DNA of 64,000 bases. Source: JAOZTV01 sp965371805 (GTDB lineage: Bacteria; Acidobacteriota; Aminicenantia; UBA2199). The number at the start of each line of letters is the position of its first letter. The first letter of the stretch is position 1. The DNA is taken from contig CBDUZW010000003.1 of assembly GCA_965371805.1 (NCBI GenBank), forward strand, positions 62,001 through 126,000, in the 5' to 3' direction. Shown here one piece after another: positions 24,249-33,983 of this stretch. Position numbers and translations under genes: made by a program. The notes beneath the pieces were generated by a model. The model had not been told where the DNA came from, did not search any database, and saw only the letters and a list, made by a program, of their open reading frames with translations.

Positions 24249-25860
24249 TCCCTTTTTCCACAGATATTAATGGTAATTTTATCAAAAACTCCGTACCTTC
24301 ACCCAACTTGCTCTTGACTTCAATTGTGCCATTATTTTCCTTGATAATACCATATACAACAAATAATCCCAATCCAGTGTTTTTTGAGGATTCTTTTGTT
24401 GTGTAAAATGGATCAAATATATTATGAATGTCTTCTTCAGCAATCCCTTTTCCGGTATCAGCGACTGAGATTAAGATATATCTGTGATCAAACTGGGCTG
24501 TCTTCACTGAAAGAGTCCCTCCCCCCTCCATCGCATCTATGGAATTTATTATCAGTGCAATCAATGACTGCTGGATCTGTTTCTTATCACAATTAAGTTT
24601 CGGCAATCCTTCTATAAGATTGGATTCAACTTTTATATTGAGAAGTTTTACCTTATTTTCAATTAACTTGAACACATTTTCTATAATTGAATTAATATCT
24701 TCCTCTTTGATCTCCAGTTTGGATTGTTTTGAAAAAACAAGAAGGTTTTTAACCATTCCCCCACATCTTTCGATCTCATTTCCCATCAGCTTTAGATATT
24801 CCTCAAAATCATGCAAATTTTCACTTGATGGATATCCCTTCCCCAAAACCTTTAACATCAGCTTTATATAGGTAAGAATGCCCTGAAGTGGATTATTTAT
24901 TTCATGTGCAACAGATGAAGCCAATACGCCCATAGAGGCCATCTTTTCCGATTGGATCAGTTTTGCCCGAGTCAGATATAATTTTTTGGTTCTCTCTTCA
25001 ATTTTTTTCTCTAAACGAACACTCCAGGACTTAATTTCCTCTTTGGCCACTTTCAGATCTGAGATCATTTTATTAAATGACATGGCAAGTTGACCAATTT
25101 CATCCCTGGTCAGAACTTTAATATTTACATTCAAATCTCCATCAGCCACTTTTTTAGTCCCTGAAACCAATTGTTTTACCGGAGAGCTGACAAATTTTCG
25201 GATGACAAAAGCCATTATGATCATGAAACAGAGTAGAATTGCAATTAGAAATACACCGAATATCATATAGCTCCTTTTTATTTCTCTCTTCACTCTGGAC
25301 AAAGACATCCTGACATCCAGGATCCCAAGCTTTTTTTCCCCGGCCGAGTGAACATGGCATAAGGTACTATTATAACAATTCGGACTACTATAGATCGGTG
25401 TCACCAATCCCAAATTACCTTTCTTATTCATCTTATAAATTCTGAATGATGATGTATTTTTTTTAACGACCTCTTTATTCCCCGGAATATGACAAAAAAC
25501 GCAAGAGTCACTTTTTTTTGAAACCATTTTCCCGATATCACTTTTTATATTTGAAAAAGCAGTAATCCCCTTATTATTTACCATTCTGACATAAGAGATA
25601 TTTTCCTGATTTCCAATAATACTCATGATCCTTAAAATACAATTTCTGTTTCCCAGCGGCATATTGAATTTTGTCGCATTTGAAATAATATTGGAGATCA
25701 TCTTCGCTTCCTTAAATGAGTCTTCAATTCGAACATCTTTCTGATGTTTAATGGAAACATATAAATAAAATCCAAAAAGAAAAATTGTCGTTAAACCGAT
25801 CGATAGAAATATTTTTGCATTAAGTGACTTTAACATTTGAATCTTCATTGAGTAAGGCAT
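24232..25860 (-). CDS. haem-sensing histidine kinase
   Basis: Two membrane helices (about 15-36 and 197-220) enclose a periplasmic sensor with CVFCH (120-124) and CYNSTLCHVH (C162, C168, H169; CX5CH). HAMP, HisKA (H319 in VAHEINNP) and an ordinary ATPase domain follow. Its sensor is a relative of that of the kinase at 18-20 kb, which has CX4CH at the second site. The partner is the overlapping NtrC-type gene. The start is uncertain: M1, M5 and M9 are all possible and none has a good SD. Confidence 0.85.
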   Translation of the reverse strand: MPYSMKIQMLKSLNAKIFLSIGLTTIFLFGFYLYVSIKHQKDVRIEDSFKEAKMISNIISNATKFNMPLGNRNCILRIMSIIGNQENISYVRMVNNKGITAFSNIKSDIGKMVSKKSDSCVFCHIPGNKEVVKKNTSSFRIYKMNKKGNLGLVTPIYSSPNCYNSTLCHVHSAGEKKLGILDVRMSLSRVKREIKRSYMIFGVFLIAILLCFMIIMAFVIRKFVSSPVKQLVSGTKKVADGDLNVNIKVLTRDEIGQLAMSFNKMISDLKVAKEEIKSWSVRLEKKIEERTKKLYLTRAKLIQSEKMASMGVLASSVAHEINNPLQGILTYIKLMLKVLGKGYPSSENLHDFEEYLKLMGNEIERCGGMVKNLLVFSKQSKLEIKEEDINSIIENVFKLIENKVKLLNIKVESNLIEGLPKLNCDKKQIQQSLIALIINSIDAMEGGGTLSVKTAQFDHRYILISVADTGKGIAEEDIHNIFDPFYTTKESSKNTGLGLFVVYGIIKENNGTIEVKSKLGEGTEFLIKLPLISVEKGSDDVK

Positions 25861-25898
25861 TTAAAAAATAATTATGTATGGCACTGATACCGGATCAA

Positions 25899-26342
25899 TC
25901 AGTAGTTTTGGGAGATATATTCGTTTAAATATTCTATCGTTGCCCGCTGGTCCTTAATTATCACATTTACGAGATCCTTCATGGAAACCAGCCCGTATAA
26001 TTTACTGTCCTCACAAACAGGAAGATGACTGCACTTCTCCTTATTCATCACTGCAAGTCCTTTTTCCACTGTGTCTGTCGTTTTGATCAAAGCCATTTTT
26101 CTTGTCATTACTTTATCGATTTTTGTTTTTTTTGCTGACAATCCTCTCAAGATAATACTTTTCATATAATCCCTTTCAGTAAATATGCCAATAGGAGCAT
26201 TATCAGCCTGAATCATAACCGCTCCAGTCTTGCTCTTCACCATTTTTTTTATCGCTTTTTCAACGGAATCATTCGGTGAAACCAAGACGACATACCGGTC
26301 TTCATCCGTAATAAAAATATCCTTTATTTTAGTTTTCATCAA
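25899..26342 (-). CDS. tandem CBS-domain protein
   Basis: A 147-residue protein of two CBS motifs (about 10-70 and 76-140; AIKKMVKSKTGAVMI, GIFTERDYMKSI, HLPVCEDSKLYGLVSMKDLV). Such stand-alone pairs bind adenine nucleotides such as AMP, ATP or NADH and often regulate partners. It lies 46 bases after the NuoF-GltD-like gene and is probably the last gene of the rnf/nuo operon, so it could sense energy or redox state of that complex. Confidence 0.8.
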   Translation of the reverse strand: MMKTKIKDIFITDEDRYVVLVSPNDSVEKAIKKMVKSKTGAVMIQADNAPIGIFTERDYMKSIILRGLSAKKTKIDKVMTRKMALIKTTDTVEKGLAVMNKEKCSHLPVCEDSKLYGLVSMKDLVNVIIKDQRATIEYLNEYISQNY

Positions 26343-26388
26343 ATCCCCCTTTTTAAATTATAGTACAAAAAAAATAAAATTTCCATGA

Positions 26389-29300
26389 TCACAGATCACA
26401 CCTTAAGCACCGCTGTGCATCATTGACCGCCATCTCCTCAGTATATCCCAATTCAACTTCAGAAAAATCCTTTTTTCTTTTTAAAGCCTTCAAACATGGC
26501 ATTTTCGGACGTTTTAATTTCTCTATTACTTCATCCGGGAGTTCCATTTCAGAGACCATCATTTTTGGAATAACGGATCTGTATTCCCAATCAAGCTTTT
26601 TACCATCAAAATATTTTTCTATAGAGGCAGCTACTCTCTGTCCAGCAGCAATCGCCTCAATAATGGTTGATGGACCGGTCACAGCATCACCGGCAGAGAA
26701 GACCCCTTTAATATTTGTTTCAAGACTGTTCGAGTCAACCTTGAAAGTATTCCAGCTGGTTATCTCAATGTTTTTCGTATTCCCCAACGCTGCTATATCC
26801 GGTTCCTGGCTGATTGCAGGTATGACAATATCACATTCCAAAATAAAACCGGATCCCTGAACAGGGACTGGACGTCGTCGGCCACTTGAATCCGGTTTTC
26901 CCATTTTATTTCTGATACACTCAAGTCCGGTAAGTTTTCTATCTTCACCTACCAGTCTTGTCGGGGCTGTCAAGTACTCAATCATAACCCCCTCTTCCTC
27001 GGCGGCCTTGATCTCCTCTTCAAATGCAGGCATTTCTTTTCGGGTTCTCCTATAAGCAATTGTCACCTCAGCAGCTCCCAGCCTGACTGCAACTCTGGCA
27101 GCATCAATTGCAGAGTTTCCACCGCCGATCACAACAATTCTATCTCCTGTTTTTGCTCTGTCGCCATAATTCACCCTGGTAAGAAACTCTATACTGTCAA
27201 CACAACCCTTAAATTTATCTTCACCGGAAATCATCAGTTTCTTTCCCTTAAAAGCACCGATCGTAAAGAGAATTGCCTTATATCCCTCATTTTGCAATGA
27301 TTCCATTGATATATTTTTCCCAAATTTTGTATTTGTTTTTATTTCAACACCCAGTGCCGCAATTGCATCTATTTCACTTTTGACCACATCTCTTGGAAGC
27401 CTGTATTCAGGAATCCCGGCAACCATCATTCCACCTGCTGTCGGAAGCGCTTCAAAAACAGTTACCTTATAGCCTTTCTGTACAAGATAATACGCTGCTG
27501 TCAGTCCCGCAGGCCCACCTCCAATAATGGCAACCGTTTCTTCCTGCGTAATAGGCAGGGGTTTAATATACCTTTCCCTGCCTAAGCCTCTGTCCGCAAC
27601 AAATCGCTTAAGATGCATGATAGAGATCGCCTTATCTACCTCGCCTCTTTTACACTCATGTTCACAGGCATGCGTACATACACGTCCACAAACCGATGGA
27701 AATGGGTTGTCTTCAAGGATCAACTCGAATGCTTCGTCAAACCGTTTATGTGCAATAAGTGCCACATAAGAAGGAATGTCTATCCCTGCAGGACATGCAC
27801 TCTGACATGGACTTGCTGTTAGCCTTTTGCAAACCCCGGCAGGGCATTTTTTATCAACTATATGAGCTTCATACTCATGTCTGAAATATTTCAAAGTGGT
27901 GAGAACCGGGTTAGGAGCAGACTTTCCAAGACCACATAATGCCGAATCAATGATAGAATGTGCCAGTTCTTCGAGTTTGTCCAGATCCTCCAGTTTCCCA
28001 TTCCCATCTGTTATTCTTTCAAGGATTCTCAGCATCGCTTTAGTTCCGACTCTGCAGGGTGTGCATTTTCCACAACTCTCTTCGGTAGAAAACTCAATAA
28101 AAAACCTGGCAATATCTACCATACAGCTGGTTTCATCCATAATGACCATTCCGCCAGAGCCCATAATAGCACCGGTTTTATTTATTGAATCGTAATCTAT
28201 CGGAATATCCATCATATGTTCAGGTATACATCCACCTGAAGGACCACCGAGTTGAGCGGCCTTTATCTGGTGGCCCGGCAATGGACCTCCACCGATGTCA
28301 AAGATCGCCTTTCTAAGTGACATTCCCATTGGTACTTCAATCAATCCTGTATATTTAACTTTGCCCGCCAGTGCAAAGACTTTTGATCCCTGGCAGCCTT
28401 CCACCCCGATTGAGTGATACTCTACCGGAGAATCAAGAATTATTCGTGGGATATTTGCAAGTGTCTCCACATTATTGACCACCGTCGGTTTCTGATAAAG
28501 CCCTTTAATCGGAGGAAACGGGGGTTTGGGTCTTGGCATTCCTCTCTGATCCTCTATTGAAGCGATCAAAGCGGTTTCCTCTCCGCAGACAAAGGCGCCC
28601 GCCCCTTCCCGCACACTGATATCAAAATTAAATCCGGTTTTAAGGATCTTTTCCCCTAGAAAGTTCTTTTCTCTCGCATCTACCAGTGCCTTATCAAGCG
28701 TCTTCAATGCAAGCGGATATTCAGCTCTGCAATAGATATAACCCGTCTGGGCACCGATTGCATATCCTGCTATTATCATCCCTTCTATTACGGAATGCGG
28801 ATCCCCTTCCAGAAGAGATCGATCCATAAAAGCACCTGGATCACCCTCATCCGCATTACAGATTACAAATTTTTCTTTTGCTCTTACATTATGGCAGAAA
28901 GACCATTTTTTTGCTGTCGGAAACCCGGCACCACCTCTACCCTTAATACCTGATTTATCAATCTTCTTTATTACTTCTTCTGGATATATCTTTAGAATTT
29001 CTTTAAGTGCACCATATCCTCCAGTTTTAATATAGTCATCTATTGAAAAGGGATCAATATTTCCACAGTTTTTTAAGGCAATTTTAATTTGATCCTTTGT
29101 CAGAGAATATTCATCAATGAACGGGACGCCATCATAGACATACTCAAGCTCACTTTCAGGACGGTATTGATAAATCGCAAATTCACTTAATACTTCCCCG
29201 TTCTTTACTGTTTTTAAAAGAATATCCTTAACATTTTCCGGTGTTATTCTACCGTATATCAGCCTGCTTCTTCCAATGCTGTCCACTTCAACATTCACTT

Positions 29301-29457
29301 CCTGAGAGCAGAGACCGAGGCAACCGGTTGAACCCAGTTCCAGGTCTATTCCAGAATCATCGATCTCATTTTTAAATGAATTGAATACATCAACAGCACC
29401 TGCAGCACGACCACAAGTTGCCATGCCGATAATAATTTTTGATTTTTTTCCATCCAT
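26389..29457 (-). CDS. NuoF-like NADH dehydrogenase fused to a GltD-like FAD/NAD(P) oxidoreductase
   Basis: Domains in order (numbered from MDGKK): thioredoxin-like [2Fe-2S] (about 1-95), NuoF/HydB core with FMN/NADH site (GRGGAGFPTAKKW) and CGKCTPCRVGT for the N3-type cluster, then a [4Fe-4S] linker (CQSACPAGIDIP, CGRVCTHACEHEC), then a GltD-type FAD domain with GGGPAGL, an NAD(P) GGGNSAIDA and an intact FSAGDAVTG near the end. I choose ATG 29457, right after the NuoE-like stop with GGGGAT upstream; an earlier ATG overlaps by 40 bases. It would be the NADH-oxidising core of the operon. Confidence 0.85.
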   Translation of the reverse strand: MDGKKSKIIIGMATCGRAAGAVDVFNSFKNEIDDSGIDLELGSTGCLGLCSQEVNVEVDSIGRSRLIYGRITPENVKDILLKTVKNGEVLSEFAIYQYRPESELEYVYDGVPFIDEYSLTKDQIKIALKNCGNIDPFSIDDYIKTGGYGALKEILKIYPEEVIKKIDKSGIKGRGGAGFPTAKKWSFCHNVRAKEKFVICNADEGDPGAFMDRSLLEGDPHSVIEGMIIAGYAIGAQTGYIYCRAEYPLALKTLDKALVDAREKNFLGEKILKTGFNFDISVREGAGAFVCGEETALIASIEDQRGMPRPKPPFPPIKGLYQKPTVVNNVETLANIPRIILDSPVEYHSIGVEGCQGSKVFALAGKVKYTGLIEVPMGMSLRKAIFDIGGGPLPGHQIKAAQLGGPSGGCIPEHMMDIPIDYDSINKTGAIMGSGGMVIMDETSCMVDIARFFIEFSTEESCGKCTPCRVGTKAMLRILERITDGNGKLEDLDKLEELAHSIIDSALCGLGKSAPNPVLTTLKYFRHEYEAHIVDKKCPAGVCKRLTASPCQSACPAGIDIPSYVALIAHKRFDEAFELILEDNPFPSVCGRVCTHACEHECKRGEVDKAISIMHLKRFVADRGLGRERYIKPLPITQEETVAIIGGGPAGLTAAYYLVQKGYKVTVFEALPTAGGMMVAGIPEYRLPRDVVKSEIDAIAALGVEIKTNTKFGKNISMESLQNEGYKAILFTIGAFKGKKLMISGEDKFKGCVDSIEFLTRVNYGDRAKTGDRIVVIGGGNSAIDAARVAVRLGAAEVTIAYRRTRKEMPAFEEEIKAAEEEGVMIEYLTAPTRLVGEDRKLTGLECIRNKMGKPDSSGRRRPVPVQGSGFILECDIVIPAISQEPDIAALGNTKNIEITSWNTFKVDSNSLETNIKGVFSAGDAVTGPSTIIEAIAAGQRVAASIEKYFDGKKLDWEYRSVIPKMMVSEMELPDEVIEKLKRPKMPCLKALKRKKDFSEVELGYTEEMAVNDAQRCLRCDL

Positions 29458-29458
29458 C

Positions 29459-29968
29459 TTAAATATCCCCGTTCTCCGATTCCTCTTTATAAGTTTCAAT
29501 AATCTCTTTCATCTTATCTACAGTCAAAGTTCCATATACTTTATCGTTGACCATCATCGCCGGTGCAAGTGCACAGCATCCCAGACAGGCAACGGGCTGA
29601 ACAGTGAACAGACGGTCTTCAGTTGTCGGATTCTCATCATCCACATGCAGCATTGCCTTCAGTTTCTTTGCAAGAAGCTTTGAACCTCCAACATGACAGG
29701 CGGTTCCATTACAGATTTTTATAATATTTTTCCCAACCGGCTTTCTACTGAACTGGGAGTAAAAGGTGATAACGCCGAACATATGGCTTTCTGACACATT
29801 TGTTTTTTCAGCCAGGTATTTTATCGCATACTCAGGAACATATCCTAATGCAGCCTGTATCTTCTGAAGATATATCATGACTGAATTTTTATCCTTATTC
29901 TCTTTATAGATCGTATCCAATACCTGAATATTTTCTGGTGAGATGATCTCATTTTCTTTTTCTGTCAT
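29459..29968 (-). CDS. NuoE/HydC-like [2Fe-2S] thioredoxin-fold subunit
   Basis: A 169-residue subunit. The helical N-terminus (LQKIQAALGYVPEYAIKYLAE) and the cluster ligands CNGTAC and CLGCC are the normal four Cys of the 24-kDa complex I subunit. It carries electrons between the FMN of the NuoF-like subunit and other centres. It overlaps the NuoG-like stop by one base and precedes the NuoF-like gene by one base. Confidence 0.9.
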   Translation of the reverse strand: MTEKENEIISPENIQVLDTIYKENKDKNSVMIYLQKIQAALGYVPEYAIKYLAEKTNVSESHMFGVITFYSQFSRKPVGKNIIKICNGTACHVGGSKLLAKKLKAMLHVDDENPTTEDRLFTVQPVACLGCCALAPAMMVNDKVYGTLTVDKMKEIIETYKEESENGDI

Positions 29969-31974
29969 TATCGATCTCCTCCTGCTATCCTTTTTTCAGC
30001 AACAGCACTCAATCCATCACAATATTTGCATAATATTTTATGTGTTTTAAGCGTATCGGTATTAACACGTTTTCCCACTTTAACCATGTTATTCGATATA
30101 TCTTCATTTAATTGGATCAGTCCTTTATCCATATTGCTGAATAAATGGTCATCTGGCAAATTAAGATCTATCCTTATCTTCTCATCCCATAGTGCTTTTG
30201 CGGATATGTCCTCATTTTTAATTCCGGCTTTTTCTGAAAGATCACTCATTATTTTCCATATCGGTTTTACATCCTTAAAAGGATCAATGAGTTTATCTGT
30301 CCTATATAGCTGGTGACGTGCATTAACATAGGATCCTTCATACTCAACCCATGCCGCAGCGGGAAGAACCACATCCGCTTTTTTTGCTGTATCTCCCTTG
30401 AAAAGTCCAATTGATATCAGAAATTCCGTTGAACTACCGGGAATAAAATCAGGGGATGTTGAAAATATTAATTTTTTCTTTTTTAACTCCTCTAATTTTT
30501 CATTTCCAATTCCAAGAAGATATGCGCCGATCGTATTATTTTCCCTGCTGAATGAGTTCAATGAAATATTACGGTTTCCCATAAGGATTGAAACATCTGA
30601 ACCCGGAGCATGAAATACCAGATATTTCACATCATTATCTGGAGTGAAATCAGAGAGTTTTTTCAATTTTCGTATAGCAAATTTTGACAACTCTATATCT
30701 TGCTTTCCGATCGTGGTCAATTCTGTCCCATTCAGATATTCACGTTTTATATAATTTGCAATGACGGGATTGTCACGGGATATATCAGTGTCTATAATGA
30801 CAATATGCTTATATTTATAGATATCCAGATAGTCAATATTAACTCTTGAAAACGGTTCAGCGTGAGCAATATTCGCTTCCCCTGATATTTCTTCAATAAA
30901 TTTTTTCATCGCATACATATCTTCATTTGAATACTTTGGAGATATGATTGAAGCAATTGAATCTTTCCCGTATTTTTCACCGATATTATTCAAACCTTCT
31001 ATAATTTTCCCGTACGCTTTTTCCCAGGTTGTTTCTATCAGTCTATTCCCGGATCTGATCAAAGGTTGTGTAAGCCTCTCCTTACTTTGAATAAAATCAA
31101 AGGCAAATCTCCCTTTAAAACAGAGCTGACCGTCATTCGGTTCCACTTTTTCCAGTCCATCGACCTTAATTATCCGGTTTTCTTTCAACGTAATGTCCAG
31201 CCGGCAACCGACACCACAATAATAACAGTTTGATGCCGTATGATGGACCTGCCACATTCTCTGGTCATATTTACATCTCTGCTCATATAGGGCACCAACC
31301 GGACATACCTGCAGACATTCTCCACAGTATACACATTCTGAATCAGGAAGGGTTTTATCTCCCCTTGCAACAATTTTTGCAACATTTCCCCTGTACCCAT
31401 GCGATATTGCATTATTGACAGAAACTTCCGTACAGGCCTGGACACACCGTCCACACAAGATACATCTGGAGAAATCTCTTCCAATAAGTGGATCGTTATT
31501 TTCCAGTGGATAATTTGTCGGTATTCTTTCAAGTGATCGATTATCCACCATATATTTATATGCCAGAGACTGCAATTCACACTCACCATATGCGGTGCAT
31601 ATATCCGGGGAACTGTCATAATCCTTTACTTCCATCATAAAATCAGTTAATTCTGATTTTGAATTCCCGATAGCTGCACAATTATGATTCCCGGAAATCA
31701 TTAATAACTCTATAACAGTTTTTCTTGCTTTCCTTATCTTTGGAGAGTCCGTAACGACAATCATACCGTGAGCCACCGGAGTGGAACATGATGCAACAGG
31801 TGCACTCATTCTACCCAGTTCAACAATGCATATCCGGCATGCTCCGGTAGGCTTTGTACCCTGTAAATTACAGAGAGTTGGAATATATATTCCGTTTCTT
31901 CTGGCTACTTCCAATATAGTTTCTCCCATTTCGAACGCATAGTCAATATTATTAATTTGAATTGTATTTTCCAT
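29968..31974 (-). CDS. NuoG-like FeS subunit with a short molybdopterin-oxidoreductase-like domain
   Basis: N-terminal [2Fe-2S] ferredoxin (CNLQGTKPTGACRIC), a NuoG-type segment (NHNC...CTAYGECELQ), two [4Fe-4S] motifs (CILCGRCVQAC, CVYCGECLQVCP), then CYYCGVGC...CFKGR, the fourth cluster of formate dehydrogenase/NuoG proteins. The remaining 400 residues resemble a molybdopterin domain but are short for a formate dehydrogenase and lack the C-terminal pterin-binding domain I would expect. No H-cluster Cys motif is present, so it is not a hydrogenase. It completes a soluble NuoEFG-like trio. Confidence 0.85.
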   Translation of the reverse strand: MENTIQINNIDYAFEMGETILEVARRNGIYIPTLCNLQGTKPTGACRICIVELGRMSAPVASCSTPVAHGMIVVTDSPKIRKARKTVIELLMISGNHNCAAIGNSKSELTDFMMEVKDYDSSPDICTAYGECELQSLAYKYMVDNRSLERIPTNYPLENNDPLIGRDFSRCILCGRCVQACTEVSVNNAISHGYRGNVAKIVARGDKTLPDSECVYCGECLQVCPVGALYEQRCKYDQRMWQVHHTASNCYYCGVGCRLDITLKENRIIKVDGLEKVEPNDGQLCFKGRFAFDFIQSKERLTQPLIRSGNRLIETTWEKAYGKIIEGLNNIGEKYGKDSIASIISPKYSNEDMYAMKKFIEEISGEANIAHAEPFSRVNIDYLDIYKYKHIVIIDTDISRDNPVIANYIKREYLNGTELTTIGKQDIELSKFAIRKLKKLSDFTPDNDVKYLVFHAPGSDVSILMGNRNISLNSFSRENNTIGAYLLGIGNEKLEELKKKKLIFSTSPDFIPGSSTEFLISIGLFKGDTAKKADVVLPAAAWVEYEGSYVNARHQLYRTDKLIDPFKDVKPIWKIMSDLSEKAGIKNEDISAKALWDEKIRIDLNLPDDHLFSNMDKGLIQLNEDISNNMVKVGKRVNTDTLKTHKILCKYCDGLSAVAEKRIAGGDR

Positions 31975-31984
31975 TTTTTATGCC

Positions 31985-33973
31985 TTAAATTAACTTACAT
32001 ACTTCATAATTATGTTGATAACAGATAAGACCACAACTGAGACATCTGTCTGCCTGTTCAATGACCATTTCCTCAGTAAAAATTTCTGCAGGGTCATTAT
32101 TGCCCCTGTAGTTAATCAACTTTTCCTTATCCGGGATCCTGAAAATGTTCTGAACTGCCTTACCATCCGTAAGAGTCAGGTCTTCGGGTTTTATCTCTTC
32201 ATTTTTAGCGTAACACTGCACGCCTCTGGCCAGCTTTCTACCCATACCCACAGCGACAACAACTCTCTCAAGGTCTGTACCCCTTCCTGATTTTTCTACA
32301 GCAAAAATGCCTCCCTGACTTCCATTCTTAAGCACTTTTAATATTTCAACAGTCTTCCAGTCACCTGTTTCCGGATCAAGATCAATCAGCATTTCAGGGA
32401 TCCTGCCTGAATCAAGGATCAGCATATCCAGATCGAGTTCTTCAACTTCTCCCCGGTTATTCCTGATCGATATTTTCCTGAGCGCATTATTATTTCCTCT
32501 CAGTTCCAATGTAACAGATGAAAAAATAATCTCTAATTTTTCCCTTAAAGATATATTAAAATCTTTTTTTAGGGCCTCATTTTTTGTGAATGGATAGATG
32601 AGCCGGACCTTTAAAGCACCGGATTCAATACAGGAATCTACAGCTTTCAGCGATGACCTCCCCCCTCCGATGATAACAATATTTTTATTCTTCAATGCTT
32701 TTATTTTTGCCTCTTTCTGATCAAAGAAATCCATCAGAAGTACCGTATCAGGAATTATATTTCCCGATGAAGCAGTATTATTCATGATCTGTCGACTATC
32801 CCATCCACCTGAAGTGATCAGCACCATTTCCGTTCCACTCTGGATCAGTGAATTCAATGATATATCTTTTCCCATCCTGCTTTCAAGTTCGTAATCGATT
32901 CCGGTACTCAGAATGCCTTCTATCTCCCAGTCCAAAGCATCTTCTGGTAGTCTTTTATCATCAATGACATACCTTAATATCCCTCCCAGCTTCTTGGTGG
33001 ATTCAAAAACTTTGACCTTATTTCCAAGCCTCCGCAGAAAATAAGATGCAGTAAGTCCTTCTACTCCGCCCCCGATAACTGATATATTTTTCCCCTTTAT
33101 TGGCGGCAGATATGGTAAATTGTATTTACCGGTCATCTTTTCATATTCAGCAACATATTTTTTTAAACCGTTTATAGAAACCGGATCGTCTATAAGAATC
33201 CGGCGACATTCTAATTCACAGGGTGCCGGACAGATCCAGCCGCATATTAGTGGAAACGGATTTTTTTCACGAATCGTTCTCAGTGCACCTTCATAATCTT
33301 TTTCTTTTATATGCTTGATGTACGCCGGGATATTGATTTCAGCCGGACATGCCCGCTCACAGGGTGCTGTGCACTCTGAGATTTTTTGGTCAGACATCAG
33401 CCGGATAGTTGCAGATGAGAGGGTAATAATACCTTTTGGACATATGGTTTCACAGACCCCGCATCCGGTACATTTCTGATTATCCACATGGGGGAGATTA
33501 TCACTGCCCATTGAAAGAGCATCAAACGGACAAGCTCTGACACAGGTCGCCAGTCCCAGACATCCGATCTCACATACTTTACTGCCTTCAAACAGCATCA
33601 TCGATGCTCTGCAGTCAAAAACCCCATCATACTCATATTTGAGATCCGCATCCTGAAATCCATAAGTACAACCGGGTTTTGAGAATTCAGGTTCCTTCTC
33701 TTCAACAATCACACCCATTACTTCCGCTGCCGCCTTTGCGATCTCAAACCCTCCGGCAACACAGACATCCGGTTTTGCCTTGTTCTGTACCACCGCTTCT
33801 GCCGCTGCTGCACAACCTGCATAACCGCATCCACCGCAATTTGCCCCTAATAGCGCATCCGCAACCGCTTCAATCCTCGGATCTTCCCAAACATAAAAAA
33901 TCTTCGAGGCAATAACAAGGATTATTGAAGCTATCAAGCCAAGACCCATTAAAAATATTGTTCCTGTTAACAT
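31985..33973 (-). CDS. rnfB: RnfB fused to a partly degenerate GltD-like domain
   Basis: RnfB part (about 1-200): one membrane helix, the [4Fe-4S] motif NCGGCGYAGC, then CEIGCLGLATCVRACP and CTGCGVCETICP. The added part (about 208-662) begins with a GltD-type linker (CTAPCERACPAEINIP) and a GGGVEGL dinucleotide motif. The second site is GGGRSSL, and where GltD-type enzymes have FAGGD near the end this protein has FAVEKSGRG. FAD binding may be lost or changed. RnfB passes electrons between ferredoxin and the membrane; GltD fusions to RnfB exist in other anaerobes (recollection). Confidence 0.85.
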   Translation of the reverse strand: MLTGTIFLMGLGLIASIILVIASKIFYVWEDPRIEAVADALLGANCGGCGYAGCAAAAEAVVQNKAKPDVCVAGGFEIAKAAAEVMGVIVEEKEPEFSKPGCTYGFQDADLKYEYDGVFDCRASMMLFEGSKVCEIGCLGLATCVRACPFDALSMGSDNLPHVDNQKCTGCGVCETICPKGIITLSSATIRLMSDQKISECTAPCERACPAEINIPAYIKHIKEKDYEGALRTIREKNPFPLICGWICPAPCELECRRILIDDPVSINGLKKYVAEYEKMTGKYNLPYLPPIKGKNISVIGGGVEGLTASYFLRRLGNKVKVFESTKKLGGILRYVIDDKRLPEDALDWEIEGILSTGIDYELESRMGKDISLNSLIQSGTEMVLITSGGWDSRQIMNNTASSGNIIPDTVLLMDFFDQKEAKIKALKNKNIVIIGGGRSSLKAVDSCIESGALKVRLIYPFTKNEALKKDFNISLREKLEIIFSSVTLELRGNNNALRKISIRNNRGEVEELDLDMLILDSGRIPEMLIDLDPETGDWKTVEILKVLKNGSQGGIFAVEKSGRGTDLERVVVAVGMGRKLARGVQCYAKNEEIKPEDLTLTDGKAVQNIFRIPDKEKLINYRGNNDPAEIFTEEMVIEQADRCLSCGLICYQHNYEVCKLI

Positions 33974-33983
33974 TTAATTCTCT

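Noticed and set aside
29458..29499. Longer NuoF-like start at 29499
   Set aside because: It overlaps the NuoE-like gene by 41 bases; ATG 29457 follows the stop directly with a better SD.
29968..31974. Formate dehydrogenase or [FeFe]-hydrogenase catalytic subunit
   Set aside because: No H-cluster Cys motif, no clear Mo-ligand Cys/Sec segment and no C-terminal pterin domain; NuoG-like fits better.
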